Shown one piece after another: positions 1 through 5,885 of a stretch of DNA of 6,740 bases. The translations under genes and the position numbers were made by a program. The DNA comes from Nitrospina sp. (lineage in GTDB: Bacteria > Nitrospinota > Nitrospinia > Nitrospinales > VA-1). The stretch lies in contig JABGTQ010000272.1 in the NCBI GenBank assembly GCA_018647025.1, positions 1 to 6,740 of the forward strand. The letters are read 5' to 3'. A model generated the notes under the pieces. It saw only the letters and a list, made by a program, of their open reading frames with translations, was not told the origin of the DNA and made no database searches. Every line of letters starts with the position of its first letter. Position 1 is the stretch's first letter.

Positions 1-353
1 GTTACCATAATATCAGGCCTAATTATCCCCGGTAAATCGCCACGTATTCGCTTCATTCTCGAATAGGCTATTAAATCATCGGGTTTCCCAGCATCTAGAT
101 ATTGCGCAAACCAAGAAGGAATTTTCCCTTTCACACTATCCGCATAAAGTCTGTTTAGGGCTGTATTAAATTTCAGGAGGTGAGAACCAAGATCTTCAAA
201 AAATGAAATTTCGTCAGATGAAAGATAGTAAGGCTCAGGAGATACTCGCCAGCTTGGTGACCCTTTCTCAGCTTCGACCTCGTTAGAAAAAAGGTTCGAC
301 TTAACAAGGTAAGATTCTATTTCTAAGCAAATATCTTCCGGTTTGGTAATCAT
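1..353 (-). CDS. Hypothetical protein, N-terminal 117 residues (3' end outside window)
   Basis: An uninterrupted reading frame runs from an ATG at 353-351 leftwards off the window edge, giving 117 codons with no stop. The product starts MITKPEDICLEIES and is soluble-looking, with no signal peptide or membrane segment. Visible patterns are a Trp-containing stretch followed by SPEPYYLS (about residues 35-46), a helical LGSHLLKFNTALNRLY segment (55-70), WFAQYLDAGKPDDLI (81-95) and GDLPGIIRPDIM (105-116) just before the cut. I do not recognise the family with certainty. The late IRPDIM segment recalls the stretch that leads into the nucleotide-binding part of some ATP-grasp-like proteins, but this is a weak impression and the deciding part lies outside the window. 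No clear Shine-Dalgarno precedes the ATG. It is transcribed away from the LON-domain gene across a 249-bp divergent region. The open frame and protein-like composition make it a real gene. Confidence 0.75.
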   Translation of the reverse strand, partial: MITKPEDICLEIESYLVKSNLFSNEVEAEKGSPSWRVSPEPYYLSSDEISFFEDLGSHLLKFNTALNRLYADSVKGKIPSWFAQYLDAGKPDDLIAYSRMKRIRGDLPGIIRPDIMV

Positions 354-413
354 TCAAGAATAATTTAAGAAATGTTTGACAAAAAAATCATTTTTTTAAA
401 AAACTTAATCCCT

Positions 414-442
414 AAAATATCAAATCCTCACATTGACCACAA
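414..442 (-). promoter_or_regulatory. Candidate extended -10 promoter for the leftward hypothetical gene
   Basis: On the minus strand TTGTGG (442-437) is followed after 17 bases by TATTTT (419-414), and the bases just before it read TGA, so an extended -10 (TGnTAT) is present. Transcription would start near 407, about 54 bases before the ATG at 353. A 6-bp inverted repeat with a 4-base loop, ACATTG-ACCA-CAATGT at 430-445, overlaps the -35 hexamer and could be a protein site. The -35 matches the consensus at only three positions, and such matches arise easily in AT-rich DNA, so this is a suggestion. Confidence 0.28.
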
Positions 443-511
443 TGTCTTAAAACATCTAACGCTAACAATCTTTCGCTCAGTCTACCACCTAGCGAAACCT
501 GTGCAAAACAG

Positions 512-529
512 TTGTATTAATTAATACAA
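512..529. promoter_or_regulatory. Perfect 18-bp palindrome, possible operator
   Basis: TTGTATTAATTAATACAA reads identically on both strands, with its centre between 520 and 521 and no spacer; pairing fails at the next flanking bases (G511, A530). It ends 10 bases before a consensus TATAAT at 539-544, so it covers the -35 zone of the likely promoter of the LON-domain gene. That is where dimeric helix-turn-helix regulators often bind. A gapless AT-rich palindrome is poorly suited to an RNA hairpin, which favours a DNA-level role. No regulator gene is in the window, so the binding protein is unknown, and chance occurrence in AT-rich DNA is possible. Confidence 0.4.
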
Positions 530-538
530 ATCAACTAT

Positions 539-544
539 TATAAT
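539..544 (+). promoter_or_regulatory. Candidate -10 element for the LON-domain gene
   Basis: TATAAT matches the sigma-70 -10 consensus exactly and lies 58 bases before the ATG at 603, implying a start site near 551 and a leader of about 52 bases. The sequence at the -35 distance (TTAATT at 517-522 with a 16-base spacer) is poor and lies inside the 18-bp palindrome. This would fit a promoter that is regulated or needs an activator. Spurious TATAAT matches are common in such DNA. Confidence 0.4.
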
Positions 545-602
545 AATGTTTAGTAAAGTTAATGTTCGCTTAAAAAAATCATTACTTTTATAAGTCAACT
601 TG

Positions 603-1295
603 ATGGAGTCTGAAAAAAAAATTTCTGGGAAAAGTCCAATTATTCCGTTATTTCCGCTGCCTACGACTGTATTTTACCCAAATACTTCCCTGCCTCTTCA
701 TATTTTTGAGCCACGATATCGCAACATGGTCGAGGACACGCTCAATGGTAAAGGAGAAATTGGCATAATTCTCCTAAAGCCTGGGTGGGAAAGTGATTAT
801 CAAGGGGCCCCTGAAATAATGACTACCGGTTGCGTTGGGAAAATCGAACGACATTCCAAGTTACCCGAAGGTAAATATAATATATTACTTTCTGGACTCT
901 ATAGATTTCGCATTCTCAATGAAATAAGAGGAAAGATTTACCGACAAGCTGAAGTGGAGTTTTTAAAAGAAATTAATGACCAAGACCTGACTACTGAAAC
1001 CTCCCCTATCAAAGAACAGCTAATTAGAGTTATGCAACTATATTTAAAAAACATTCCCGACGGAACAAAGATCGAACAAACACTCGATCTAGAAAACTGC
1101 AGGAAGTTAACTGAGTTTGTTGATAAGCTTACCCATCAATTCGATCTTCCTGTAAATAAAATGCAAGAGTTTCTAGAACAACAAGATGTTCAAAAAAGAG
1201 CCAACTCACTCCATTCTCTAATTGAGTTCAAAAACCAGTTAATACAAATTTCAAAAAACATGAAAGACAAAAAAGTTGACTTTAGCATGAACTAA
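603..1295 (+). CDS. LON substrate-binding-domain protein (no ATPase, no protease)
   Basis: This 230-residue protein has the N-terminal domain of Lon proteases as a free-standing unit. Marks of the LON (PUA-like) domain are IIPLFPLPTTVFYPN (13-27), LPLHIFEPRYR (30-40), the strand EIGIILLK (52-59), the GCVGKIERHSKLPEGKYNILLSGLYRFRI stretch (within 76-104) and a helical C-terminal part. There is no Walker A motif and no Ser-Lys protease dyad, and the length matches stand-alone LON-domain proteins rather than the roughly 800-residue Lon. Such proteins are widespread and usually uncharacterised; binding of unfolded protein or a peptide is inferred from the domain. A TTG at 600 directly precedes the ATG at 603 in frame; I chose ATG because neither has a clear ribosome-binding site. 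The gene stands alone on its strand and converges on the phosphatidyltransferase gene 14 bp away, with no hairpin terminator visible between them. Confidence 0.9.
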   Translation: MESEKKISGKSPIIPLFPLPTTVFYPNTSLPLHIFEPRYRNMVEDTLNGKGEIGIILLKPGWESDYQGAPEIMTTGCVGKIERHSKLPEGKYNILLSGLYRFRILNEIRGKIYRQAEVEFLKEINDQDLTTETSPIKEQLIRVMQLYLKNIPDGTKIEQTLDLENCRKLTEFVDKLTHQFDLPVNKMQEFLEQQDVQKRANSLHSLIEFKNQLIQISKNMKDKKVDFSMN

Positions 1296-1309
1296 AAACA
1301 AAAAATTAC

Positions 1310-2197
1310 TTATCCCCCAAAAACTAAATTCTTTTTAGCTTTAACGATTTTCCAGATCTGTAATATAAGCAAACAGGCATTGCCCACTATAACTACAAAC
1401 CAAAGACCGAGTTCAATTTCATCTGCTAATGAAAAAAAAACTAACAACATATTGTTAGTACATAAGCACAACGGACTTATTAAAGTAAGAAAGACCTTAT
1501 CTCCATACCAATTTTTTTCCGATAGTTTTTGAGGTTTTTTAGACCCCAATCTTTTACTTAAACGATCAAACCACTCAATAGTTTTATCCTGCCACCCGTA
1601 CAAAAGAATATGGGCGCGATGCAAAAAATAAACTAACATTGAAAGATCGCCTCTATCGTAAGCCTCGTTTTCCTCTTCGGTAATATCTTCATCTACACGA
1701 TTGTAAAGGTAGGTCCCAGAAATGGCGGTATACTTAACCAAATAATAAACAAAATACGAGCATTGCATTAGGCAGCTTAAGAAAGCAAGTCCTCCTAGAC
1801 ACCAATATAAAGAGTTGTTTGTCTCATCGACTAGTCTTAAAGTCAAAACAAGGTATACTAGAAAACCAACCATAAAATCCGTCAGTGAATCAAGAAATCT
1901 TCCCAAACGTGAAGTCTCCCCTCTTACCCGCGCTAGATTTCCATCAACATTATCTAAAAATATTTTCAAATACAAAAACAATGCACCCCACATTAACCCA
2001 GCACTCGTATCAATCATGTAAAATCGGACTGAAACAAGTCCAGCAATTAGAGAGATAATTGTAATATGTGTCGGTGTAATAGGTAGGGGGTATAAAAACT
2101 TAACAACCCATCGGTTGGGGAAATACCAAAAATCGTTAATATCTAAAAAACGTGCTCCTGGTGGAAGCTTACTCATCTTCTCAATATCAAAAGACAT
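1310..2197 (-). CDS. CDP-alcohol phosphatidyltransferase family membrane protein
   Basis: This 295-residue integral membrane enzyme should transfer a phosphatidyl-type group from a CDP-activated lipid or alcohol to an alcohol acceptor, releasing CMP at the inner membrane. The full family signature D-x2-DG-x2-AR-x8-G-x3-D-x3-D is intact: D82, D85-G86, A89-R90, G99, D103 and D107, the metal- and CDP-binding site. Hydrophobic segments lie near residues 39-57, 65-82, 105-122, 130-156, 238-256 and 262-286. Between 160 and 235 is a charged, acidic then basic insert (DEDITEEENEAYDRGD, later KRLGSKKPQKLSEKNW), which makes the protein longer than the usual 180-220 residue PgsA or PssA. The acceptor cannot be told from sequence. 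It lies 76 bp downstream of the radical SAM gene on the same strand with no terminator between, so co-transcription is likely. The ATG at 2197 lacks a strong Shine-Dalgarno; Met8 is an alternative start. Confidence 0.88.
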   Translation of the reverse strand: MSFDIEKMSKLPPGARFLDINDFWYFPNRWVVKFLYPLPITPTHITIISLIAGLVSVRFYMIDTSAGLMWGALFLYLKIFLDNVDGNLARVRGETSRLGRFLDSLTDFMVGFLVYLVLTLRLVDETNNSLYWCLGGLAFLSCLMQCSYFVYYLVKYTAISGTYLYNRVDEDITEEENEAYDRGDLSMLVYFLHRAHILLYGWQDKTIEWFDRLSKRLGSKKPQKLSEKNWYGDKVFLTLISPLCLCTNNMLLVFFSLADEIELGLWFVVIVGNACLLILQIWKIVKAKKNLVFGG

Positions 2198-2273
2198 TTT
2201 AAAGTGAATCTTTCAAAATTGAATTTAATGTTTGTAAAGATAGATAGCGATTTTCATCAAAAAGAGCTCCCGC

Positions 2274-3992
2274 TTAGCAAATTCCGCAAATCTTACAAAC
2301 CGCAGTGTCGCATACAGGTGTGACACCCTCTTTTAATCCCCGTTGGTAATCGCTCCACAGAAAATCATTTTTGTACCCATGATCAACAATATCCCACGGC
2401 AAAATATCATTTTTCTCATATTGCCTATAAACAAAAGAATCCGGAGAAGGACTACTTTCTGCTAATGCTTTTTTTGCATCATGACCGTTGGCAAGATAGG
2501 TTTTAAAAAACGACAAAACCCTGCGATCCCCGCGAGACAAATACGTTTGCAAGTAAGCTTCGTTTGGAGAACCAAAACTCATTTTTATATGAGGTAGTCG
2601 TCCTAGAGCTTTACGCACTTTCATGAACTTTTTTTTCAAGCTTTGCACTGATTCCATCGGATGCCACTGAAAAGGTGTTCCCGGTTTTGGTATGAGTGGA
2701 CTTAGACCAATCGTCACCTGTCCAATATTTCCTCGTTGACTGCAACTGGCAACATATGTTTTCATCACCCGCTCGACCAAGGCAATAAAGTGGTCAATAT
2801 CCTCGTCCGTCTCACCAGGTAAGCCGATAATAGAATAAATTTTTAAATGGAGAATACCCTTCTCCGTCAGGAATTGGCATTTTTCTACAATGGCATCATC
2901 TGTCGCTTGCTTATTAATTACTCGACGCATTCTCTCCGACGGACCATCTACCGCCACTGTTAAAGTTTTTTGCCCGCTTTTCTGAATTAAATCAACCAGC
3001 TCGTCGGTTAGAGTTTCCAGCCTTAAAGAAGAAAACGATAATTTCTTTCCATCTTCTACAATTTTTCGAGCTAACGGTAAAATATCAGGATGGTCAGTGA
3101 CTGATGGCCCCACAAGACCTACTGTCGAAACTGACTTTCCCTGCCCCGCCAACACATTTTCTAGTGAACGATAAGTAAGGTTCAAGTCAGGCAGACGGGG
3201 AGGACGATAAATAAATCCAGCCGTACAAAATCGGCACGCCCAAATGCATCCACGAGTTACCTCCATTAAAGACATATCTTTAAAGGTAGAAACTTCATCA
3301 TGCAACACTGAGTGCGTGCATAAATCCGGAGAACCTTCCTTTACCCATTGCCTTTCCACTCTCTCAACAATTTCTGGTTCGGCTTTAAATTCAACCATCC
3401 TGTCTTCCTGATACTCCTGATGGTAAAATTGAGGGACATAGATACCTGGAATTTTTGCAGCGGGCTCCAATAAATCGCGTGGATCATTAAATTCATTTTC
3501 ACTGAATAATTTAAAAAATGGTTCCGCAAGCCCTTCACCTTCTCCAATAAAAAAAGCATCGATACAATCGGCCAAGGGCTCTGGGTTGATAAAAACTGCA
3601 GATCCCCCAGCAAGAACCAAGGGATGCAAGTCACTACGTTCTTTTCGCTCTAGAGGGATATCAAAGTATTTTAGAATAAGGGCGGCATTTAAATAATCGG
3701 GCTCGAATGAAATAGAAAATGCAATGACATCAAAACGATCTAAAGACCAGTTCCATTCGTGAGATAACATCGAAGGGGGATCAAGCTCTAAAACATCTGA
3801 AGTCCAACCTATAGGAAGGCTATAATGATCACATTCCACTCCAGAAATCTGGTTTAACAAAGTATGTACTCGTTGAAACCCTAGGTTTGCCAAAGCAACA
3901 TCTTTGGAGTTTGGATAAACTAGCAAAACTCGAACTGAATCAACGCAATAAGCTGGTGTCTCGATTTGAAGGGTGCTATTGGTTTCAATCAT
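2274..3992 (-). CDS. Radical SAM protein with N-terminal B12-binding-like domain (TIGR03960-like)
   Basis: With the ATG at 3992 the product has 572 residues. Residues about 18-165 form a B12-binding-like Rossmann domain (VRVLLVYP at 20-27; AGGSAVFINPEPL at 128-140; a GEGEG turn at 150-154). I see no DxHxxG cobalamin motif, so B12 binding is doubtful. The radical SAM core follows, with cluster ligands C249, C253 and C256 (CIWACRFC), PSERMRRVINK (351-361) and GLPGET (390-395). The last 12 residues hold C561, C566, C569 and C572, possibly ligands of a second Fe-S cluster. The order and length resemble the uncharacterised radical SAM family TIGR03960, often fused or adjacent to DUF2344, which is not seen here. 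The reaction is unknown. The frame stays open to 4064, but that 24-residue extension is unlike a protein start and would leave almost no upstream gap, so I reject it. The gene heads a likely two-gene unit with the phosphatidyltransferase. Confidence 0.85.
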   Translation of the reverse strand: MIETNSTLQIETPAYCVDSVRVLLVYPNSKDVALANLGFQRVHTLLNQISGVECDHYSLPIGWTSDVLELDPPSMLSHEWNWSLDRFDVIAFSISFEPDYLNAALILKYFDIPLERKERSDLHPLVLAGGSAVFINPEPLADCIDAFFIGEGEGLAEPFFKLFSENEFNDPRDLLEPAAKIPGIYVPQFYHQEYQEDRMVEFKAEPEIVERVERQWVKEGSPDLCTHSVLHDEVSTFKDMSLMEVTRGCIWACRFCTAGFIYRPPRLPDLNLTYRSLENVLAGQGKSVSTVGLVGPSVTDHPDILPLARKIVEDGKKLSFSSLRLETLTDELVDLIQKSGQKTLTVAVDGPSERMRRVINKQATDDAIVEKCQFLTEKGILHLKIYSIIGLPGETDEDIDHFIALVERVMKTYVASCSQRGNIGQVTIGLSPLIPKPGTPFQWHPMESVQSLKKKFMKVRKALGRLPHIKMSFGSPNEAYLQTYLSRGDRRVLSFFKTYLANGHDAKKALAESSPSPDSFVYRQYEKNDILPWDIVDHGYKNDFLWSDYQRGLKEGVTPVCDTAVCKICGIC

Positions 3993-4021
3993 TTTAATTT
4001 TTTTGCATAATGAGTTTGATC

Positions 4022-4027
4022 TATAAT
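4022..4027 (+). promoter_or_regulatory. Candidate -10 element for the TrpD-like gene
   Basis: An exact TATAAT lies 40 bases before the ATG at 4068, in the 75-bp gap between the divergent radical SAM and TrpD-like genes. It would give a start site near 4034 and a short leader of about 34 bases. The -35 side is weak: TTTTTG at 4000-4005 has a 16-base spacer, while the better TTGCAT at 4003-4008 is only 13 bases away. On the opposite strand TATACA (4040-4035) preceded by TTGTTG could serve the radical SAM gene, which would make the two promoters overlap. Confidence 0.35.
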
Positions 4028-4067
4028 GCTTCAGTGTATAGAAATAAAACCATATCCCCAACAATAA

Positions 4068-5168
4068 ATGAAGAAAACTTCTTTAAAATCCACTCTCGAT
4101 GATAATCGAATGAAGTCCTATCTTCAAAGAATAGCAACCGGACCTAAAATGAGTAAAAATCTTACTGAGCTGGAGGCAGAAGATGCACTAACCCTAATAT
4201 TAAAAGAAAAAGTCTCCAAAGTAAAATCAGGTGTATTTTTGATTGCAGCTAGAATGAAGCTGGAAACGTTGGAAGAAAATATTGGCTATTGGAAGGCCTT
4301 GGATAAAACTACCGTTCAATATCCAGTTAAACTCAGTCGGTTGTTGCAAATTGCCGACCCTTTCGATGGTTTCAATCGCGTTCCATATTTTGGTTTTTAT
4401 ACCATACCAGTACTTGCTGCAATGGGGTTACCTACCTATGGGCATTCAGCCCCATCATTACCACCAAAGTTTGGAATAACTTTCGAAGATATTCTTTGCA
4501 AACAATATGGAGTTAACTCTCAAGGCAACCACAGACAGCGGATAGAACTAATTAACCAGTTTCAATTTGGATACATCAACACGCAAGAAGCGCATCCCCT
4601 TCTTGAAAATTTACGTGAGTTACGCACAGAAATTGTTAAACGAACTACGCTTTCAACTATGGAAAAAATGCTGATGCCTTTACAGGCTGAAGAAAATTAT
4701 CTTGCCACAAGTTATTTTCATCGTGGATATGAAACCTCAATGATCGAAGCGGCTAAGTTGAGCAAATTTAATCTTACCCTGGTAGGGAACGGCGCTGAAG
4801 GAACGACGCTTTATGGCGTCCATAAACCCGCTAAAGTTTTTATTTCATCTGGAAAAGAAAAGACTGATGAGGTCCTCTGCCAACTCGGCACAATGTTTTC
4901 TAAAGAAACCAGCGCTGAGATTGAAGCGGCCTACCAAACCTTAAAATTAGAAGAGTATGACTTGCCAAAATTCGCTGGGTGGGGGGAATCTGCTCTCAAA
5001 AGTGGAACTGGGACTGCTACTCCCCTTATCGCCTGCCAAGCAGCTGTTCTATTTCATTTATGTGGCTTCGGTCTTTCATACCAGGAAGGTTACGATACAG
5101 CAAAGAAATTATTAGAAGAGGGGACCTGCTACAAAAAGCTCATGGAATACATAGACAGTTTATTCTAA
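4068..5168 (+). CDS. TrpD-fold (glycosyltransferase family 3) protein lacking catalytic motifs; TrpD2/YbiB-like
   Basis: This 366-residue protein has the fold pattern of anthranilate phosphoribosyltransferase. Residues 15-78 match the helical N-terminal domain (LTELEAEDALTLILKEKVS, then FLIAARMKLETLEENIGYW). Residues about 90-366 match the alpha/beta domain: PVLAAMGLPTYGHS (114-127), PPKFGITFEDIL (132-143), a HPLLENLRELRTEIVKRT segment (176-193) and MEKMLMPLQA (198-207). Key TrpD motifs are changed. The PRPP-binding GTGGD is replaced by a DPFDGFNR stretch (97-104), the KHGN segment reads YGHS, and the Mg-binding G-x-DE region reads GAEGTT (242-247). Anthranilate transfer is therefore unlikely. 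No other trp gene is nearby. The closest known comparison is the TrpD2/YbiB group, reported to bind nucleic acids; a similar role here is inference. It is divergent from the radical SAM gene and converges on tesA with a 10-bp gap. The ATG at 4068 has no Shine-Dalgarno; Met15 is a possible later start. Confidence 0.82.
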   Translation: MKKTSLKSTLDDNRMKSYLQRIATGPKMSKNLTELEAEDALTLILKEKVSKVKSGVFLIAARMKLETLEENIGYWKALDKTTVQYPVKLSRLLQIADPFDGFNRVPYFGFYTIPVLAAMGLPTYGHSAPSLPPKFGITFEDILCKQYGVNSQGNHRQRIELINQFQFGYINTQEAHPLLENLRELRTEIVKRTTLSTMEKMLMPLQAEENYLATSYFHRGYETSMIEAAKLSKFNLTLVGNGAEGTTLYGVHKPAKVFISSGKEKTDEVLCQLGTMFSKETSAEIEAAYQTLKLEEYDLPKFAGWGESALKSGTGTATPLIACQAAVLFHLCGFGLSYQEGYDTAKKLLEEGTCYKKLMEYIDSLF

Positions 5169-5178
5169 TCATTAAAAA

Positions 5179-5853
5179 TTACAATCTTGTTTTCGAATTA
5201 GCATCCAATAACGGCTTCAGGTACTCCCAAATCGTTTGCACCACAATTGAATAGCCAGACCCTAAGGGATGGATTCCGTCAGATTGAGTATGTTCTCTTA
5301 CCCCTGCAACATCTTCCAAAAAAAAGGGAACCAATGGCAACTTGTATTTTTCTGCTAAACGAAAAAAAGTTTTCTCAAACTCAACGGTATATTCTTCACC
5401 ATAATTTGGCGGGGCCTTCATTCCTGTCAATAATACTTTTGCACCACTCTCTTCACAAATAATAATAATTTTTTCTAAATTAGACTCCATCTCTTGAAGT
5501 GAAAGTCCACGCAATCCATCATTTGCCCCCAATTCCAGAATAACAATTTCAGGATTATTTTTCATCAACCACTTAATACGCCGAACACCACCTGCTGTAG
5601 TATCTCCGCTCACACCGGCATTAACGACTTTGTGTGTGTAGCCATTTTTAATGAGTATATTCTGAAGCCTTGCAGGGTAGCTCTCAGTATCCGGCACTCC
5701 AAATCCTGCAGTAAGGCTATCCCCAAAAGCAAGTATCACGGGAGAAGACCCTCCGACCAAATTAGCAGGAAAAAATAAAAACAAAACCCATATAAGAAAA
5801 ACCATAAGGGTGTTAAAATTTTTGTAAGTCGTAAACACATAACGTTTATTCAT
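5179..5853 (-). CDS. tesA: Periplasmic SGNH-hydrolase, arylesterase/lysophospholipase L1 (TesA-type)
   Basis: This exported GDSL-type esterase probably hydrolyses thioesters, aryl esters or lysophospholipids in the periplasm. With the ATG at 5853 it has 224 residues. Residues 15-31 are a hydrophobic segment behind a short basic N-terminus (MNKRY), a signal peptide or anchor; no lipobox cysteine is present. All SGNH blocks are intact: block I AFGDSLTAGFG (nucleophile Ser46), block II NAGVSGDTTAGG (oxyanion Gly83), block III LGANDGLRG (Asn111) and block V DGIHP (Asp192 and His195). The LGANDGLRG block is very close to that of E. coli TesA. The frame extends five codons upstream to a TTG at 5868; ATG is preferred because it directly precedes a normal signal sequence and leaves more room for the neighbour's leader. 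It diverges from the ybbA-like gene across only 32 bp, the same arrangement as tesA-ybbA in E. coli, which supports the name. Confidence 0.92.
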   Translation of the reverse strand: MNKRYVFTTYKNFNTLMVFLIWVLFLFFPANLVGGSSPVILAFGDSLTAGFGVPDTESYPARLQNILIKNGYTHKVVNAGVSGDTTAGGVRRIKWLMKNNPEIVILELGANDGLRGLSLQEMESNLEKIIIICEESGAKVLLTGMKAPPNYGEEYTVEFEKTFFRLAEKYKLPLVPFFLEDVAGVREHTQSDGIHPLGSGYSIVVQTIWEYLKPLLDANSKTRL

Positions 5854-5873
5854 ATTTTCTAAAAACAACCACC

Positions 5874-5878
5874 GAAGG
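5874..5878 (+). promoter_or_regulatory. Ribosome-binding site of the ybbA-like gene, selecting a GTG start
   Basis: GAAGG lies seven bases before the GTG at 5886. It is the only clear Shine-Dalgarno match in front of any gene in the window and supports GTG rather than a later codon as the start. No in-frame ATG occurs before the conserved ABC domain begins. Confidence 0.6.
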
Positions 5879-5885
5879 CTTTACT

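Noticed and set aside
376..381. Consensus TTGACA on the plus strand in the left divergent region
   Set aside because: No acceptable -10 hexamer lies 16-18 bases downstream, where the sequence is an A run, and it is over 220 bases from the LON-domain start.
1292..1338. CTAAAAA / TTTTTAG inverted repeat across the convergent gene ends
   Set aside because: The arms are seven AT-rich bases separated by 33 bases, too weak for a terminator and expected in this composition.
3341..3634. 97-codon open frame on the minus strand inside the radical SAM gene
   Set aside because: It overlaps a conserved domain in another frame on the same strand and its product has no recognisable features.
3993..4064. 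24-residue N-terminal extension of the radical SAM gene, from a start at 4064
   Set aside because: It reads like translated AT-rich leader, does not match the family's beginning and would leave only 3 bp before the divergent gene. The ATG at 3992 directly precedes a family-like start.
4422..4455. ATGGGG ... CCCCAT inverted repeat
   Set aside because: It lies inside the well-supported TrpD-like coding region with a 22-base loop and no T-run, so chance and codon constraints explain it.
5144..5166. GGAATA ... TATTCT hairpin near the TrpD-like stop codon as a terminator
   Set aside because: The stem is short, AT-rich and has a wobble pair with an 11-base loop, and no T-run follows on either strand.
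4068..5168. Annotation as functional trpD for tryptophan synthesis
   Set aside because: The fold is right, but the GTGGD and metal-binding motifs are missing and no tryptophan genes are adjacent.
4979..5254. 91-codon plus-strand open frame across the TrpD-like and tesA ends
   Set aside because: It overlaps both confident genes, including conserved tesA sequence, and looks like a frame shadow.
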